From Drosophila persimilis (Eukaryota; Arthropoda; Insecta; Diptera; Drosophilidae), in contig NW_020825327.1 of assembly GCF_003286085.1 (NCBI RefSeq), forward strand, positions 124,001 to 188,000: DNA of 64,000 nt. The letters are read 5' to 3'. Under the pieces are notes generated by a model. That model saw only the letters and a program-made list of their open reading frames with translations. It had not been told where the DNA came from and did not search any database. Position 1 is the first letter of the stretch. Every line of letters starts with the position of its first letter. Positions 11,013-22,798 of the stretch are shown piece by piece. Position numbers and translations under genes: made by a program.

Positions 11013-12136
11013 CTTGGCCCTATTTTTCCCTACCTCGAACTATCCTATTTATCTTTTTATTCACTACAATTATCTATTCTTCTTTCAGAACAATCGCATA
11101 AACACTACCTATAACGCTAACTCACTGATCTTCAGCACAAAAACACTTAATACGGCAAAACAATACTAAGGGGGAAAGGAACCACAACTACTAATAGGGC
11201 CAACTCCGCACATGGTGTTCTACGTCTTTTCCTGTAAAACGGCTAGACTTTGCGAGCGCTGTTGACTAATCTTATCTTCCTTGAAAGATTAAGAGTCAAG
11301 GGCGCTCACTTCCCTACAGTCGCTGTTTCCGCCTACTTCCATACTGAATGTTTGTTGCGGGATGTTGTAGCTGCTCCGAGTGCAACGCGTGGCCGACTTC
11401 TGTCCCCACGGGCCACTCAGAACAAAAATCTCATTGAGAATCTACCCTCCCGAATCCATCAAGCGGTAAGCAGGGGAAGCGAAAAACAGAAATCTTTCTG
11501 ACCATATCCTAACTTCGGGTATTTCTTTTTTCTTCTTCAGGTTCTCATTTTGCACACCAGGCACCGGGCCGGTTGCTAACTGGCTTGTGGATTCGCCTCT
11601 GCCAGTGCCAAACCAAATCCCCTCCTGAGATTTCCTGCTTTCCGTTGTCAGATAAGTGCCGAATCATTAAACACCAAAAAGAAACTTTTTACTTTGTGGA
11701 TTTTCTTTGCATCCTCAGATCCCTCAGCGCCGTGCTTCTGTGAGCCAACTCGTCGAGTCCCTCACAGGCCACCGGAACACCGATGGACCCCAGATTGCAA
11801 AATACCACTACCACACGAGATTTATCTTCTCTGCAGGATATTTATAATTTCTTCGACGTTTTTGTGATTCGCATCCGTACTCTCCCTCTTTGATGGTAGA
11901 GCCAGGACTGCGAGTCAACTTCCCTGTCTCAGTATGGGCCCCATTATTGTTACGAACCTTTGTTTTCTTCGGGGCAAGGCCGGCTAGCCAGTCATCCCCG
12001 GGCTGGGTACTTCCCAAGCCCTCAGGTCGCACAATATACCAACTAACAACAAAAGTAACCGAGAAAAAAAAACTGCAAACGGACTCTACTCGACAAACAA
12101 TATTACAGTAACTTACTTCAACACAGATGTGGACCA
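11013..12136 (+). repeat. Block Q copy 2 with intron 11466-11540
   Basis: A near-identical copy of 11-1110 including the intron borders. It breaks off at 12136, in the middle of GTGGACCAGG, and is followed directly by a second partial Q. Confidence 0.85.
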
Positions 12137-12390
12137 GGTAAAACGGCTAGACTTTGCGAGCGCTGTTGACTAATCTTATCTTCCTTGGAAGATTAAGAGT
12201 CAAGGGCGCTCACTTCCCTACAGTCGCTGTTTCCGCCTACTTCCCTACTGAATGTTCGTTGCGGGATATTGTAGCTGCTCCGAGTGCAACGCGTGGCCGA
12301 CTTCTGTCCCCACGGGCCACTCAGAACAAAAATCTTATTGAGAATCTACCCTCCCGAATCCATCCAGCGGTAAGCAGGGGAAGCGAAGTT
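12137..12390 (+). repeat. Partial block Q (copy 2b), donor only
   Basis: It starts again at the TAAAACGGCTAGAC motif that lies at 126 in copy 1 and runs to just past the intron donor (12378), then switches to block R at GAAGTTAATATG. It is a local rearrangement: a nested partial duplication with an acceptor-less intron. Confidence 0.8.
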
Positions 12391-13257
12391 AATATGATTT
12401 TTTTTTCTTCTTCTCCCTAAAGGGGCGAGGGACCCGCGCTACGTGGCCAGGATTGTGTCTTCGAGCCCAGCAAAAAGCAAGCCAGGATGGCGGAGCTGTG
12501 ACCTATTCCCTACGGATAGGCCAACAAAAAATATATTTGGGGTTTCTTTACTCCCCCCTTTGGAGCGGACTCACTCTTATGCTTCTTGGGTCTCTTTCCC
12601 GTCCCGCTATTCCTGGTTCCTGGTCTCTCACTGATCTGGATCCCCTGGAATCACAGATTTATTTATCTTTTTTTTCAGGGTGATGGCCACTACTCCATCC
12701 TCATCCCACTCACTTTTTCTTTCAGAACAAAAAAATCATTAAATCACTATGTCCGGCGCGCATGCTCCTCCGTTGCGGGAATTTTTTCTCTGAACCCCGT
12801 CTTGGCTTAGCTGCTCTGTTTAATGCTCCCGGGCCGCTGATCCCCATCGCTCTCTCTTCTATCGCCCTTGAACTAGGTTCAAGGGCATGGCCTGATTCGG
12901 GCTGCTGGCGGCTCTCTTTTCTTTGGGGTATGGGTGAGTTGGCTTCGGGACTCCGTTATGGGATGAGATCGGAAATCCTCTCACAACGGCACCGGAGAGC
13001 GCGCGGAACTCCCACTCTCCAGGACCAGGTGGCGCCACTCTTCTCTAACCTGTTCAAACTTCTTTACTCCTCACCGCTTCTATAGGGTATCACTTATCGA
13101 TATCTTCGCATGCAACAATTTTTCCAACATTATAAGCGCGAAAATAACTTTAAATTCTTCTTTAATTGTGACTGGTTATGAATTTGTGGACTGTATAATA
13201 TTTTAATATATTGAGCTTATTTATTTTCATATATTGGTTATTTAATATAGGTGGTTA
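12391..13257. repeat. Block R, second version, next to a BEL fragment
   Basis: This R version ends GCATGCAACAATTTTTCC and continues into an AT-rich stretch up to the BEL LTR. Equivalent segments lie at 27370-28213, 47040-47587 and 52960-53683. Only short open frames are seen. Confidence 0.75.
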
Positions 13258-13628
13258 TGTTACACATGTATATGAATAGCGGGGGGTGTCTATGTTGTGG
13301 CGGTATAAACAATGCGTGCGGTTGGTTCTATCTAGAAAATTCGACTAACTTACACTCCACAAAAGAAGTCGAGCCAAAAGAGAATTGAAAGATCGGGCGA
13401 TGCGATCGGTACAATGCAAAACGGTACCCATCGTTGTATGCTATACGCGGGCTTTAGATATACGTGTGAGAACATTACAGCTATGTTTTGGACACGAGCA
13501 ATAACAACTCAGCTATGCGCGTAAAAATAGTTACCTAAGCGGTGCAATACACTCATGAGCGTATGAATAGGGCAGTTGTAATATACATAAACATTGAACT
13601 ACAAAACTACGAGGCTCATCTCTCAACA
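13258..13628 (-). repeat. BEL-fragment 3' LTR, copy 1
   Basis: 371 bp running from TGTTACACATG to CTCTCAACA (TG...CA form). On the minus strand it directly follows a G-rich tract (CAGGGGGCCGGTA), as a 3' LTR should. Same-length copies are at 47588-47958 and, split by an insertion, at 28214-28379 plus 42511-42714. The boundary at 13258 rests on the TG...CA rule only, because no second LTR is present. Confidence 0.6.
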
Positions 13629-14328
13629 TACCGGCCCCCTGAACGACTGTTCAGAACATGGGAAGCACAGCATATTTGGTAATAGGTCTCTTGTAAACTC
13701 CTCGGGCTGTTTTGACGGTGACCACTCGAACCCTCTCGTCTTGGCCAGGATGAACTTCGGTGATTCGCCCAAGCAGCCACTTGCTAGGCGGTTGATTCGG
13801 CTCCTTCAGTACCACAAGAGTGTCCACGATTATGCCTTTGGACTCCTGCTGCCATTTCGTGCGAGGTTGCAAGGAAGTGAGGTATTCCAGACTCCAACGT
13901 TTACAGAATCCTTGAACCTTGGCTTGCAGTTGTCTCCAACGCTGCAGTCTATTAATGTTGACGTCTAACAAGGACGGCTCTCTCACCGACCTGTAAGAAA
14001 ATGAGCGGGGGTAAGGGGGTCCAAGCTGTGATCGCTGGGCGCGCACAGTGGGCGAGAGTTGAGTAAACTTTCAATCTGAGTTAAAATTGTTGAATATTCC
14101 TCGAAAAAATCAACGCACTGCTACCAACTACTCGGCGAAGGTGGAGTTTAATAGATCGTACGCCTGTCTTCCAAAGACCTCCAAAATGCGGGTCAGACGG
14201 CGGAATGAAGTGCCAGTTGATTTCCTGACTCGTCAGAAAATTAGCAATTTCCTCGTCCTGACTTTGACATACAGCTATCCGTTGCATCTTCGTTAGTTCC
14301 TTTCTGGCTCCATGGAATGTTGTGCAGG
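13629..14328 (-). pseudogene. BEL/Pao integrase end, truncated, copy 1
   Basis: The minus strand encodes the end of a BEL integrase: INWHFIPPSDPHFGGLW, then the C-terminal domain (LLDVNINRLQRWRQLQ to ITEVHPGQ...RVVTVKTARGVYKRPI, stop at 13651). The catalytic Glu position reads GGLWK instead of GGLWE, and the two parts lie in different frames. Homology starts about where the second catalytic Asp would be, so most of pol and all of gag are gone. The 5' break (CAGGGAATCAGGGAATCAGG) is identical in all three copies. Confidence 0.82.
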
Positions 14329-14796
14329 GCATCAGGGAATCAGGGAATCAGGGCATGGCCTGATTCGGGCTGCTGACGGCTCTCTTTTCTTTGGGGTATG
14401 GGTGAGTTGGCTTCGGGACTCCGTTATGGGATGAGATCGGAAATCCTCTCACAACGGCTCCGGAGAGCGCGCGGAGCTCCCACTCTCCAGGACCAGGTGG
14501 CGCCACTCTTCGCTAACCTTTTCCCCTTAAATTTTGGCCTTGCCACTCTGTTCAAACTTCTTTCCTCCTCACCACTTCTATGGGGTATCACCTATCGATG
14601 TCTTCGCATGCAACACCTAGCGAAAATTCGAGCAACCATGGCCGCGGAGAATTATTCGCAAACATCGAAGAGTTACACGTTTCCCTAAAACTGCTGGCCT
14701 TCCCGGACCTTACCGTGCCTTCGGTCTTGCAGCGCCCAACGTAGGCTTACACCCACTGATCGGATATTCCCTACGTGAGTGCGTTTTCCTCGTTTC
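14329..14796. repeat. Block R (first version, shortened), unit 2
   Basis: It begins at the BEL junction with two or three copies of GGGAATCA and continues as in 8310-8751. It leads directly into gag-pro copy G2. Confidence 0.75.
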
Positions 14797-14800
14797 TGAC

Positions 14801-15673
14801 TCAGTCTGAAGTTTTCGCTACAATTTTAGGTCTTTGGCGTGAAAAATCCCCACCGGCCTCCTCATAGGTCAGAAACTCCTTCTTTGCCTTCTCCAGCTCT
14901 TCGGTTTCCGTGTCTTCCAGGGTCCAAGCTTCCACATCCTCGTCCTTCTGGCTATGTTCGTCGTACTGGCTGATTTGTGACATTTGGATCTCGCCTACTT
15001 GGGCCTCGCTGGATCTACTGTGCTCTTCTCCGAGGACTGTGGGAGCCAGCGCGAAGGATCTCCAGAAATCAATACCCAAGTACATGGCTTGCTCTAGGTA
15101 CGGGCATACGTAAAACAAGATCTCTTTATTTATTCCGTTATATCCTACGAAGAGTTTGGTTTTGCCGATTATGCACCTGTCTTCTCCAGAGGCTGTCTTG
15201 ATGATCGAGACATAATTGTCCATTTCCACCTCGAGATCGGCAAGTAGTTCACGGCTGCCCTTTCCTAAGACACTAACGGATGCCCCAGTATCTAGGAGTC
15301 CAGCAATCCGATGTCCTCTTATCTGCACTTCGGAAAACACTCTGGGATCACGTCCTGCTCCTCGTCTGACTGCCTCGGCCACCTCTTTGCGAGTCTGTCG
15401 CCTTTCCTTAAATCTGGAACGGGCCTTTTGGAGTCTACGACTGACACCGCGCATCCCCTCCAGCTGCCTGTCATCAAAGATCTGGTTCCGAATTTGTATG
15501 TATCTCCTCATCCTCTCTTCGGCCGGTATGAACTTCGAACTATTTTTATTAAATTTATTCGGGCTATTATTCTTAATTTCTATATTGATTAGTGGACCAT
15601 CGTTCATTTCTTCGCGGGCTTCTGTCCCGAGCGCTGATCTCCCGCTTTCATCATGCCCGCTCGTGCGTTTCCC
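14801..15673 (-). CDS. G2 protease region
   Basis: Same pro frame as G3, with DTGAS and LGIDFW intact, ending KIVAKTSD. The heptamer GGGAAAC (15667-15673) is present, but the upstream zinc-knuckle segment is deleted in this copy, so no normal gag frame leads into it. Confidence 0.78.
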   Translation of the reverse strand, partial: GKRTSGHDESGRSALGTEAREEMNDGPLINIEIKNNSPNKFNKNSSKFIPAEERMRRYIQIRNQIFDDRQLEGMRGVSRRLQKARSRFKERRQTRKEVAEAVRRGAGRDPRVFSEVQIRGHRIAGLLDTGASVSVLGKGSRELLADLEVEMDNYVSIIKTASGEDRCIIGKTKLFVGYNGINKEILFYVCPYLEQAMYLGIDFWRSFALAPTVLGEEHSRSSEAQVGEIQMSQISQYDEHSQKDEDVEAWTLEDTETEELEKAKKEFLTYEEAGGDFSRQRPKIVAKTSD

Positions 15674-16990
15674 GAGCAATTTGGACACGTTGGTCGAACT
15701 GGCCGCAAGGTTTGTTCGCCAGGTGAGTTTCTTCTACTATACTTGCTTCGTCTTCATCCAGAAACTCCATTTCCGGTTCTATCTCCTCCACTCGCTTCCC
15801 GGCTGATTGGTATTTCGGCGCAGGACGGAACGTCGACTTCTGCTCGCGTCCGCGAAAGTTGTACTCCACTTCCAGGCACTCTTCCCTCAGCTGCTACACG
15901 TTTCGGACTCGGATCGCGTAAACGTAGCGGGCGATCTCGTCATCGAGTCCCTTCTTCAAGACTCCACCATTTCGGACTCAACCAAAGGTGTGGTGAGTCT
16001 AGCTGCCAGCCTGCGCATCGCTCTAAAGTACTCTTCCACAGATTCGCCAGATTGTTGTCGTCGCTCATGCAAGGTGCGTAGCCGCTCGAACTCGCAATCC
16101 ACTGCTCGGAACTTCAACTCGTCCTTCAAATCCTCCCATACTTCCGGAGGCCGTTCTCGGACAAATTGCCAATACCACTCCGCCGCTTGTCCTTTGACGA
16201 GATGGTGAAAGTTGTCAAGGACCTCGTCCCACGACCGTCGGTGCTTTTTACGGAGGAACTCGACCCTGAACACGAAGTCCTGCACCGTCATCTTATTTGG
16301 GTCTCCATCTCCGTCGAAGTGGATTTCCCATTTGTCGACGCGTCCCCATCTCGCTCCTCTCCAATCATCTCTCCTTTCAAATGGTGGCAGATCTGTTGGA
16401 CCTCCGCCGTCTCCTGATGTCTTCCGTCTCTGCCTTCCAGCACCTGGATCCAGGTCCGCATCGCCTATTCCTCGGCGCCAGTTCTGGCTCAACCTCGCCG
16501 GCTTCCTTGGAGGCGACTGGGAATTCCATGCGTCATCGTCCTTGGACCTTTTGGGAATGGCCCCTGTGTTCGGCTTCTGCCTGAGGTGAGCTAGAGGCTG
16601 CTGATCGCCATTATTATCCTTGATTTCATTCTGGTTTCTTTCCAATCTCAGGTCTTGGATCAATTCTACGTTCTGGCGCAGAGGCGCCATCACCTCTGTT
16701 GTGGCCCCCATCAGCTCCATAAAGCCGTGACGGATCTCCTCCTGCAGCGTCTTACTCAGGGTATCTGCCATGCTGCCTCTCCACGTCTCCTGTGCTTGCG
16801 CTATGGCGACATTTACTGCTGAGAGAATCTCGGAGGGCAGTGCGTTCGATTGGTCAGGCAAATTCCAGCTGTCGACTCCACGCCCCTCAGCGCACTGTGT
16901 GTCACCGCCTTGCATCTGTCCTTGGAGGTTACCTGGTGGAGGAGTCCTGCGGGTCATTTTCTGCTTAGACCGCAAGTTGTACAAGCTCAT
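15651..16990 (-). pseudogene. gag: G2 gag, broken
   Basis: ATG at 16988-16990. The capsid domain is open to 15956 with the shared frameshift there. It differs from G3 by a missing VSR segment after WEDLKDEL and by two extra residues (SQSPPRKP form, shared with G6). The following nucleocapsid frame has a TAG at about 15896 and an 84-bp-scale deletion that removes the whole CCHC region. Clearly non-functional. Confidence 0.85.
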
Positions 16991-16993
16991 CAA

Positions 16994-18338
16994 CTTGGCC
17001 CTATTTTTCCCTACCTCGAACTATCCTATTTATCTTTTTATTCACTACAATTATCTATTCTTCTTTCAGAACAATCGCATAAACACTACCTATAACGCTA
17101 ACTCACTGAACTTCAGCACAAAAACACTTAATACGGCAAAACAATACTAAGGGGGAAAGGAACCACAACTACTAATAGGGCCAACTCCGCACATGATGTT
17201 CTACGTCTTTTCCTGTAAAACGGCTAGACTTTGCGAGCGCTGTTGACTAATCTTATCTTCCTTGGAAGATTAAGAGTCAAGGGCGCTCACTTCCCTACAG
17301 TCGCTGTTTCCGCCTACTTCCCTAGTGAATGTTCGTTGCGGGATGTTGTAGCTGCTCCGAGTGCAACGCGTGGCCGGCTTTTGTCCCCACGGGCCACTCA
17401 GAACAAAAATCTCATTGAGAATCTACCCTCCCGAATCCATCCAGCGGTAAGTAGGGGAAGCGAAAAACAGAAATCTTTCTGACCATATCCTAACTTCGGG
17501 TATTTCTTTTTTCTTCTTCAGGTTCTCATTTTGCACACCAGGCACCGGGCCGGTTGCTAACTGGCTTGTGGATTCGCCTCTGCCAGTGCCAAACCAAATC
17601 CCCTCCTGAGATTTCCTGCTTTCCGTTGTCAGATAAGTGCCGAATCATCAAACACCAAAAAGAAACTTTTTACTTTGTGGATTTTCTTTGCATCCTCAGA
17701 TCCCTCAGCGCCGTGCTTCTGTGAGCCAACTCGTCGAGTCCCTCACAGGCCACCGGAACACCGATGGACCCCAGATTGCAAAATACCACTACCACACGAG
17801 ATTTATCTTCTCTGCAGGATATTTATAATTTCTTCGACGTCTGTGTGATTCGCATCCGTACTCTCCCTCTTCGATGGTAGAGCCAGGACTGCGAGTCAAC
17901 TTCCCTGTCTCAGTATGGGCCCCATTATTGTTACGAACCTTTGTTTTCTTCGGGGCAAGGCCGGCTAGCCAGTCATCCCAGGGCTGGGTACTTCCCAAGC
18001 CCTCAGGTCGCACAATATACCAACTAATTGGACATCTCGAACAAATTGAAACAACAAAAGTAAACGAGAAAAAAAAACTGCAAACGGACTCTACTCGACA
18101 AACAATATTACAGTAACTTCCTTCAACACAGACGTGGACCAGGTCGAGGTGTCGATGTTTTTACCTCTGACGTACCCACCCTACCTGAGATCCGAATCAC
18201 GACGTTCTGGACCTCCCTGCCATGTGCAGCAGCCTTACCCCCCCGTTGCTGTGGCTCCTCTTCCCCTCATTCGAAACGATTAGCAATTCATTTTCTTTCT
18301 TATAATTTTCACGTTAATTTCCTACTTTTACATGGTAT
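16994..18338 (+). repeat. Block Q copy 3 with intron 17447-17521
   Basis: Full-length Q. The donor here is GTAAGT (GTAAGC in the others), which is a better match to the splice consensus. It ends at the Q/A border (ATGGTATCATTGC), the site used by the BEL element in copy 1. Confidence 0.85.
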
Positions 18339-19183
18339 CATTGCTAAACATAGCCTGCCTTTTCATTCCCCCTTCATCTTATCATTACGGGCGGTTAATA
18401 AAAAAATAGCTAAATAGAAATAATTAATATAATAAATATAAATAAGTTACATATATAAATAGATATAGACGGACATCAATTAGGGGATTAACATATAAAT
18501 ATAAATGGAGACGTTTACAAGAAATAAATAATGGGAGTAAATAAGTTAATAAGTTTTTTTTTCAGGGTGATGGCCACTAATCCATCCTCATCCCACTCAC
18601 TTTTTCTTTCAGAACAAAAAAATCATTAAATCACTATGTACGGCGCGCATGCTCCTCCGTTGCGGGAATTTTTTCTCTGAACCCCCTCTTGGCTTAGCTG
18701 CTCTGTTTAATGCTCCCGGGCCGTTGATCCCCATCGCTCTCTCTTCTATCGCCCTTGAACTAGGTTCAAGGGCATGGCCTGATTTGGGCTGCTGACGGCT
18801 CTCTTTTCTTTGGGGTATGGGTGAGTTGGCTTCGGGACTCCGTTATGGGATGAGATCGGAAATCCTCTCACAACGGCTCCGGAGAGCGCGCGGAACTCCC
18901 TAACCTTTTCCCCTTAAATTTTGGCCTTGCCACTCTGTTCAAACTTCTTTCCTCCTCACCACTTCTATGGGGTATAACCTATCGATGTCTTTGCATGCAA
19001 CACCTAGCGAAAATTCGAGCAACTATGGCCGCGGAGAATTGTTCGCAAACATCGAAGAGTTACACGTTTCCCTAAAACTGCTGGCCTTTCCGGACATTAC
19101 GGTGCCTAGGGTCTTGCAGCGCCCAACGTAGGCTTACACCCACTGATCGGATATTCCCTACGTGAGTGCGTTTTCCTCGTTTC
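18339..19183. repeat. Blocks A and R, unit 3
   Basis: Collinear with 7875-8751 except for a short deletion near 18900 that removes the CACTCTCCAGGACCAGG segment. No gene seen. Confidence 0.75.
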
Positions 19184-19187
19184 TGAC

Positions 19188-20060
19188 TCAGTCTGAAGTT
19201 TTCGCTACAATTTTAGGTCTTTGGCGTGAAAAATTCCCACCGGCCTCCTCATAGGTCAGAAACTCCTTCTTTGCCTTCTCCAGCTCTTCGGTTTCCGTGT
19301 CTTCCAGGGTCCAAGATTCCACATCCTCGTCCTCCTGGCGATGTTCGGCGTACTGGCTGATTTGTGACATTTGGATCTCGCCTACTTGGGCCTCGCTGGA
19401 TCTACTGGGCTCTTCTCCGAGGACTGTGGGAGCCAGCGCGAAGGATCTCCAGAAATCAATACCCAAGTACATGGCTTGCTCTAGGTACGGGCATACGTAA
19501 AACAAGATCTCTTTATTTATTCCGTTATATCCTACGCAGAGTTTGGTTTTGCCGATTATGCACCTGTCTTCTCCAGAGGCTGTCTTGATGATCGAGACAT
19601 AATTGTCCATTTCCACCTCGAGGTCGGCAAGGAGTTCACGGCTGCCCTTTCCTAAGACACTAACGGATGCCCCAGTATCTAGGAGTCCAGCAATCCGATG
19701 TCCTCTTATCTGCACTTCGGCAAACACTCTGGGATCGCGTCCTGCTCCTCGTCTGACTGCCTCGGCCACCTCTTTGCGAGTCTGTCGCCTTTCCTTAAAT
19801 CTGGAACGGGCCTTTTGGAGTCTACGACTGACACCGCGCATCCCCTCCAGCTGCCTGTCATCAAAGATCTGGTTTCGAATTTGTATGTATCTCCTCATCC
19901 TCTCTTCGGCCGGTATGAACTTCGAACTATTTTTATTAAATTTATTCGGGCTATTATTCTTAATTTCTATATTGATTAGTGGACCATCGTTCATTTCTTC
20001 GCGGGCTTCTGTCCCGAGCGCTGATCTCCCGCTTTCATCATGCCCGCTCGTGCGTTTCCC
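19188..20060 (-). CDS. G3 protease region, intact frame
   Basis: The open frame downstream of the heptamer GGGAAAC (20054-20060). Domain order: linker, aspartic protease (GLLDTGASVSVLGKG, later VCPYLEQAMYLGIDFWRSF), an acidic tail (EDEDVESWTLEDTETEELE) and KKEFLTYEEAGG, which resembles the start of the pre-RT linker of Osvaldo/Ulysses-like elements. Homology stops there and the frame closes 15 codons later. A short Pol holding only protease could process Gag but not copy RNA. Confidence 0.82.
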   Translation of the reverse strand, partial: GKRTSGHDESGRSALGTEAREEMNDGPLINIEIKNNSPNKFNKNSSKFIPAEERMRRYIQIRNQIFDDRQLEGMRGVSRRLQKARSRFKERRQTRKEVAEAVRRGAGRDPRVFAEVQIRGHRIAGLLDTGASVSVLGKGSRELLADLEVEMDNYVSIIKTASGEDRCIIGKTKLCVGYNGINKEILFYVCPYLEQAMYLGIDFWRSFALAPTVLGEEPSRSSEAQVGEIQMSQISQYAEHRQEDEDVESWTLEDTETEELEKAKKEFLTYEEAGGNFSRQRPKIVAKTSD

Positions 20061-21453
20061 GAGCAATTTGGACACGTTGGAGTAAACATTTCTGGCTTTC
20101 CGCAGCGGTAACAGAATATTTTGCGTTCCTTCGCCACGCAGTCTCGGAACCCGTGGTCGAACTGGCCGCAAGGTTTGTTCGCCAGGTAAGTTTCTTCTAC
20201 TATCCTTGCTTCGTCTTCATCCAGAAACTCCGTTTCCGGCTCTATCTCCTCCACTCGCTTCCCGGCTGATTGGTATTTCGGCGCAGGACGGAACGTCGAC
20301 TTCTGCTCGCGTCCGCGAAAGTTGTACTCCACTTCCAGGCACTCTTCCCTCAGCTGCTCCACGTTTCGGACTCGGATCGCGTAAACGTAGCGGGCGATCT
20401 CGTCATCGAGTCCCTTCTTCAAGACTCCACCATTTCGGACTCAACCAAAGGTGTGGTGAGTCTAGCTGCCAGCCTGTGCATCGCTCTAAAGTACTCTTCC
20501 ACAGATTCGCCAGATTGTTGTCGTCGCTCATGCAAGGTGCGTAGCCGCTCAAACTCGCAACCCACTGCTCGGAACCGGGACACCAACTCGTCCTTCAAAT
20601 CCTCCCATACTTCCGGAGGCCGTTCTCGGACAAATTGCCAATACCACTCCGCCGCTTGTCCTTTGACGAGATGGTGAAAGTTGTCAAGGACCTCGTCCCA
20701 CGACCGTCGGTGCTTTTTACGGAGGAACTCGACCCTGAACACGAAGTCCTGCACCGTCATCTTATTTGGGTCTCCATCTCCGTCGAAGTGGATTTCCCAT
20801 TTGTCGACGCGTCCCCATCTCGCTCCTCTCCAATCATCTCTCCTTTCAAATGGTGGCAGATCTGTTGGACCTCCGCCGTCTCCTGATGTCTTCCGTCTCT
20901 GCCTTCCAGCACATGGATCCAGGTCCGCATCGCCTATTCCTCGGCCCCAGTTCTGGCTCAACCTCGCCGGCTTCCTTGGACTGGAATTCCATGCGTCATC
21001 GTCCTTGGACCTTTTGGGAATGGCCCCTGTGTTCCGCTTCTGCCTGAGGTGAGCTAGAGGCTGCTGATCGCCATTATTATCCTTGATTTCATTCTGGTCT
21101 CTTTCCAATCTCAGGTCTTGGATCAATTCCACGTTCTGGCGCAGAGGCGCCATCACCTCTGTTGTGGCCCTCATCAGCTCCATAAAGCCGTGACGGATCT
21201 CCTCCTGCAGCGTCTTACTCAGGGTATCTGCCATGCTGCCTCTCCACGTCTCCTGTGCTTGCGCTATGGCGACATTTACTGCTGAGAGAATCTCGGAGGG
21301 CAGTGCGTTCGATTGGTCAGGCAAATTCCAGCTGTCGTCTCCACGCCCCTCAGCGCACTGTGTGTCACCGCCTTGCATCTGTCCTTGGAGGTTACCTGGT
21401 GGAGGAGTCCTGCGGGTCATTTTCTGCTTAGACCGCAAGTTGTACACGCTCAT
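19991..21453 (-). pseudogene. gag: G3 gag, single shared frameshift
   Basis: ATG at 21451-21453. The capsid frame runs to 20419 and the nucleocapsid frame from 20422 to 19991. Apart from the shared single-base break after LVESEMVE it is open from end to end, as are G4 and G6. The N terminus is basic and Pro-rich (MTRRTPPPGN). The CCHC-like part has CGQFDHGFRDC followed by CYRCGKPE and CPNC. Confidence 0.87.
20019..20060 (-). promoter_or_regulatory. -1 frameshift signal between gag and pro (G3; same in G1, G4-G6)
   Basis: In the nucleocapsid frame the minus strand reads TCG GGA AAC, so the heptamer G-GGA-AAC is in the right phase for a -1 shift, and the shifted frame is exactly the pro frame. 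After a 6-nt spacer, GCGGGC can pair with a downstream GCCCGC, and CGAGCG/CGCTCG form a competing stem. The matching heptamers are at 9622-9628, 24410-24416, 44753-44759 and 49997-50003. Confidence 0.72.
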
Positions 21454-21456
21454 CAA

Positions 21457-22798
21457 CTTGGCCCTATTTTTCCCTACCTCGAACTATCCTATTTATCTTT
21501 TTATTCACTACAATTATCTATTCTTCTTTCAGAACAATCGCATAAACACTACCTATAACGCTAACTCACTGATCTTCAGCACAAAAACACTTAATACGGC
21601 AAAACAATACTAAGGGGGAAAGGAACCACAACTACTAATAGGGCCAACTCCGCACATGGTGTTCTACGTCTTTTCCTGTCCAACGTCTAGACTTTGCGAG
21701 CGCTGTTGACTAATCTTATCTTCCTTGGAAGATTAAGAGTCAAGGGCGCTCACTTCCCTACAGTCGCTGTTTCCGCCTACTTCCCTACTGAATGTTCGTT
21801 GCGGGATGTTGTAGCTGCTCCGAGTGCAACGCGTGGCCGACTTCTGTCCCCACGGGCCACTCAGAACAAAAATCTCATTGAGAATCTACCCTCCCGAATC
21901 CATCCAGCGGTAAGCAGGGGAAGCGAAAAACAGAAATCTTTCTGACCATATCCTAACTTCGGGTATTTCTTTTTTCTTCTTCAGGTTCTCATTTTGCACA
22001 CCAGGCACCGGGCCGGTTGCTAACTGGGTTGTGGATTCGCCTCTGCCAGTGCCAAACCAAATCCCCTCTTGAGATTTCCTGCTTTCCGTTGTCAGCTATG
22101 TGCCGAATCATCAAACACCAAAAAGAAACTTTTTACTTTGTGGATTTTCTTTGCATCCTCAGATCCCTCAGCACCGTGCTTCTGTGAGCCAACTCGTCGA
22201 GTCCCTCACAGGCCACCGGAACACCGATGGACCCCAGATTGCAAAATACCACTACCACACGAGATCTATCTTCTCTGCTGGATATTTATAATTTCTTCGA
22301 CGTCTGTGTGATTCGCATCCGTACTCTCCCTCTTTGATGGTAGAGCCAGGACTGCGAGTCAACTTCCCTGTCTCAGTATGGGCCCCATTATTGTTACGAA
22401 TCTTTGTTTTCTTCGGGGCAAGGCCGGCTAGCCAGTCATCCCAGGGCTGGGTACTTCCCAAGCCCTCAGGTCGCACAATATACCAACTAATTGGACATCT
22501 CGAACAAATTAAAACAACAAAAGTAACCGAGAAAAAAAAACTGCAAACGGACTCTACTCGACAAACAATATTACAGTAACTTTCTTCAACACAGACGTGG
22601 ACCAGGTCGAGGTGTCGATGTTTTTACCTCTGACGTACCCACCCTACCTGAGATCCGGATCACGACGCTCTGGACCTCCCTGCCATGTGCAGCAGCCTTA
22701 CCCCCCGTTGCTGTGGCTCCTCTTCCCCTCATACGAAACGATTACCAATTCATTTTCTTTCTTATAATTTTCACGTTAATTTCCTACTTTTACATGGT
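21457..22798 (+). repeat. Block Q copy 4 with intron 21910-21984
   Basis: Full-length Q. It shares with Q5 and Q7 the CTGTCCAACGTCTAGAC variant (CTGTAAAACGGCTAGAC in copies 1-3), which marks two sub-lineages of the array. Confidence 0.85.

Noticed and set aside
11013..12136. Block Q as the LTR of the gag-pro element
   Set aside because: No TG...CA boundaries, primer site or polypurine tract could be located, and it contains a plus-strand intron. In a tandem array any block recurs, so recurrence alone does not prove an LTR.
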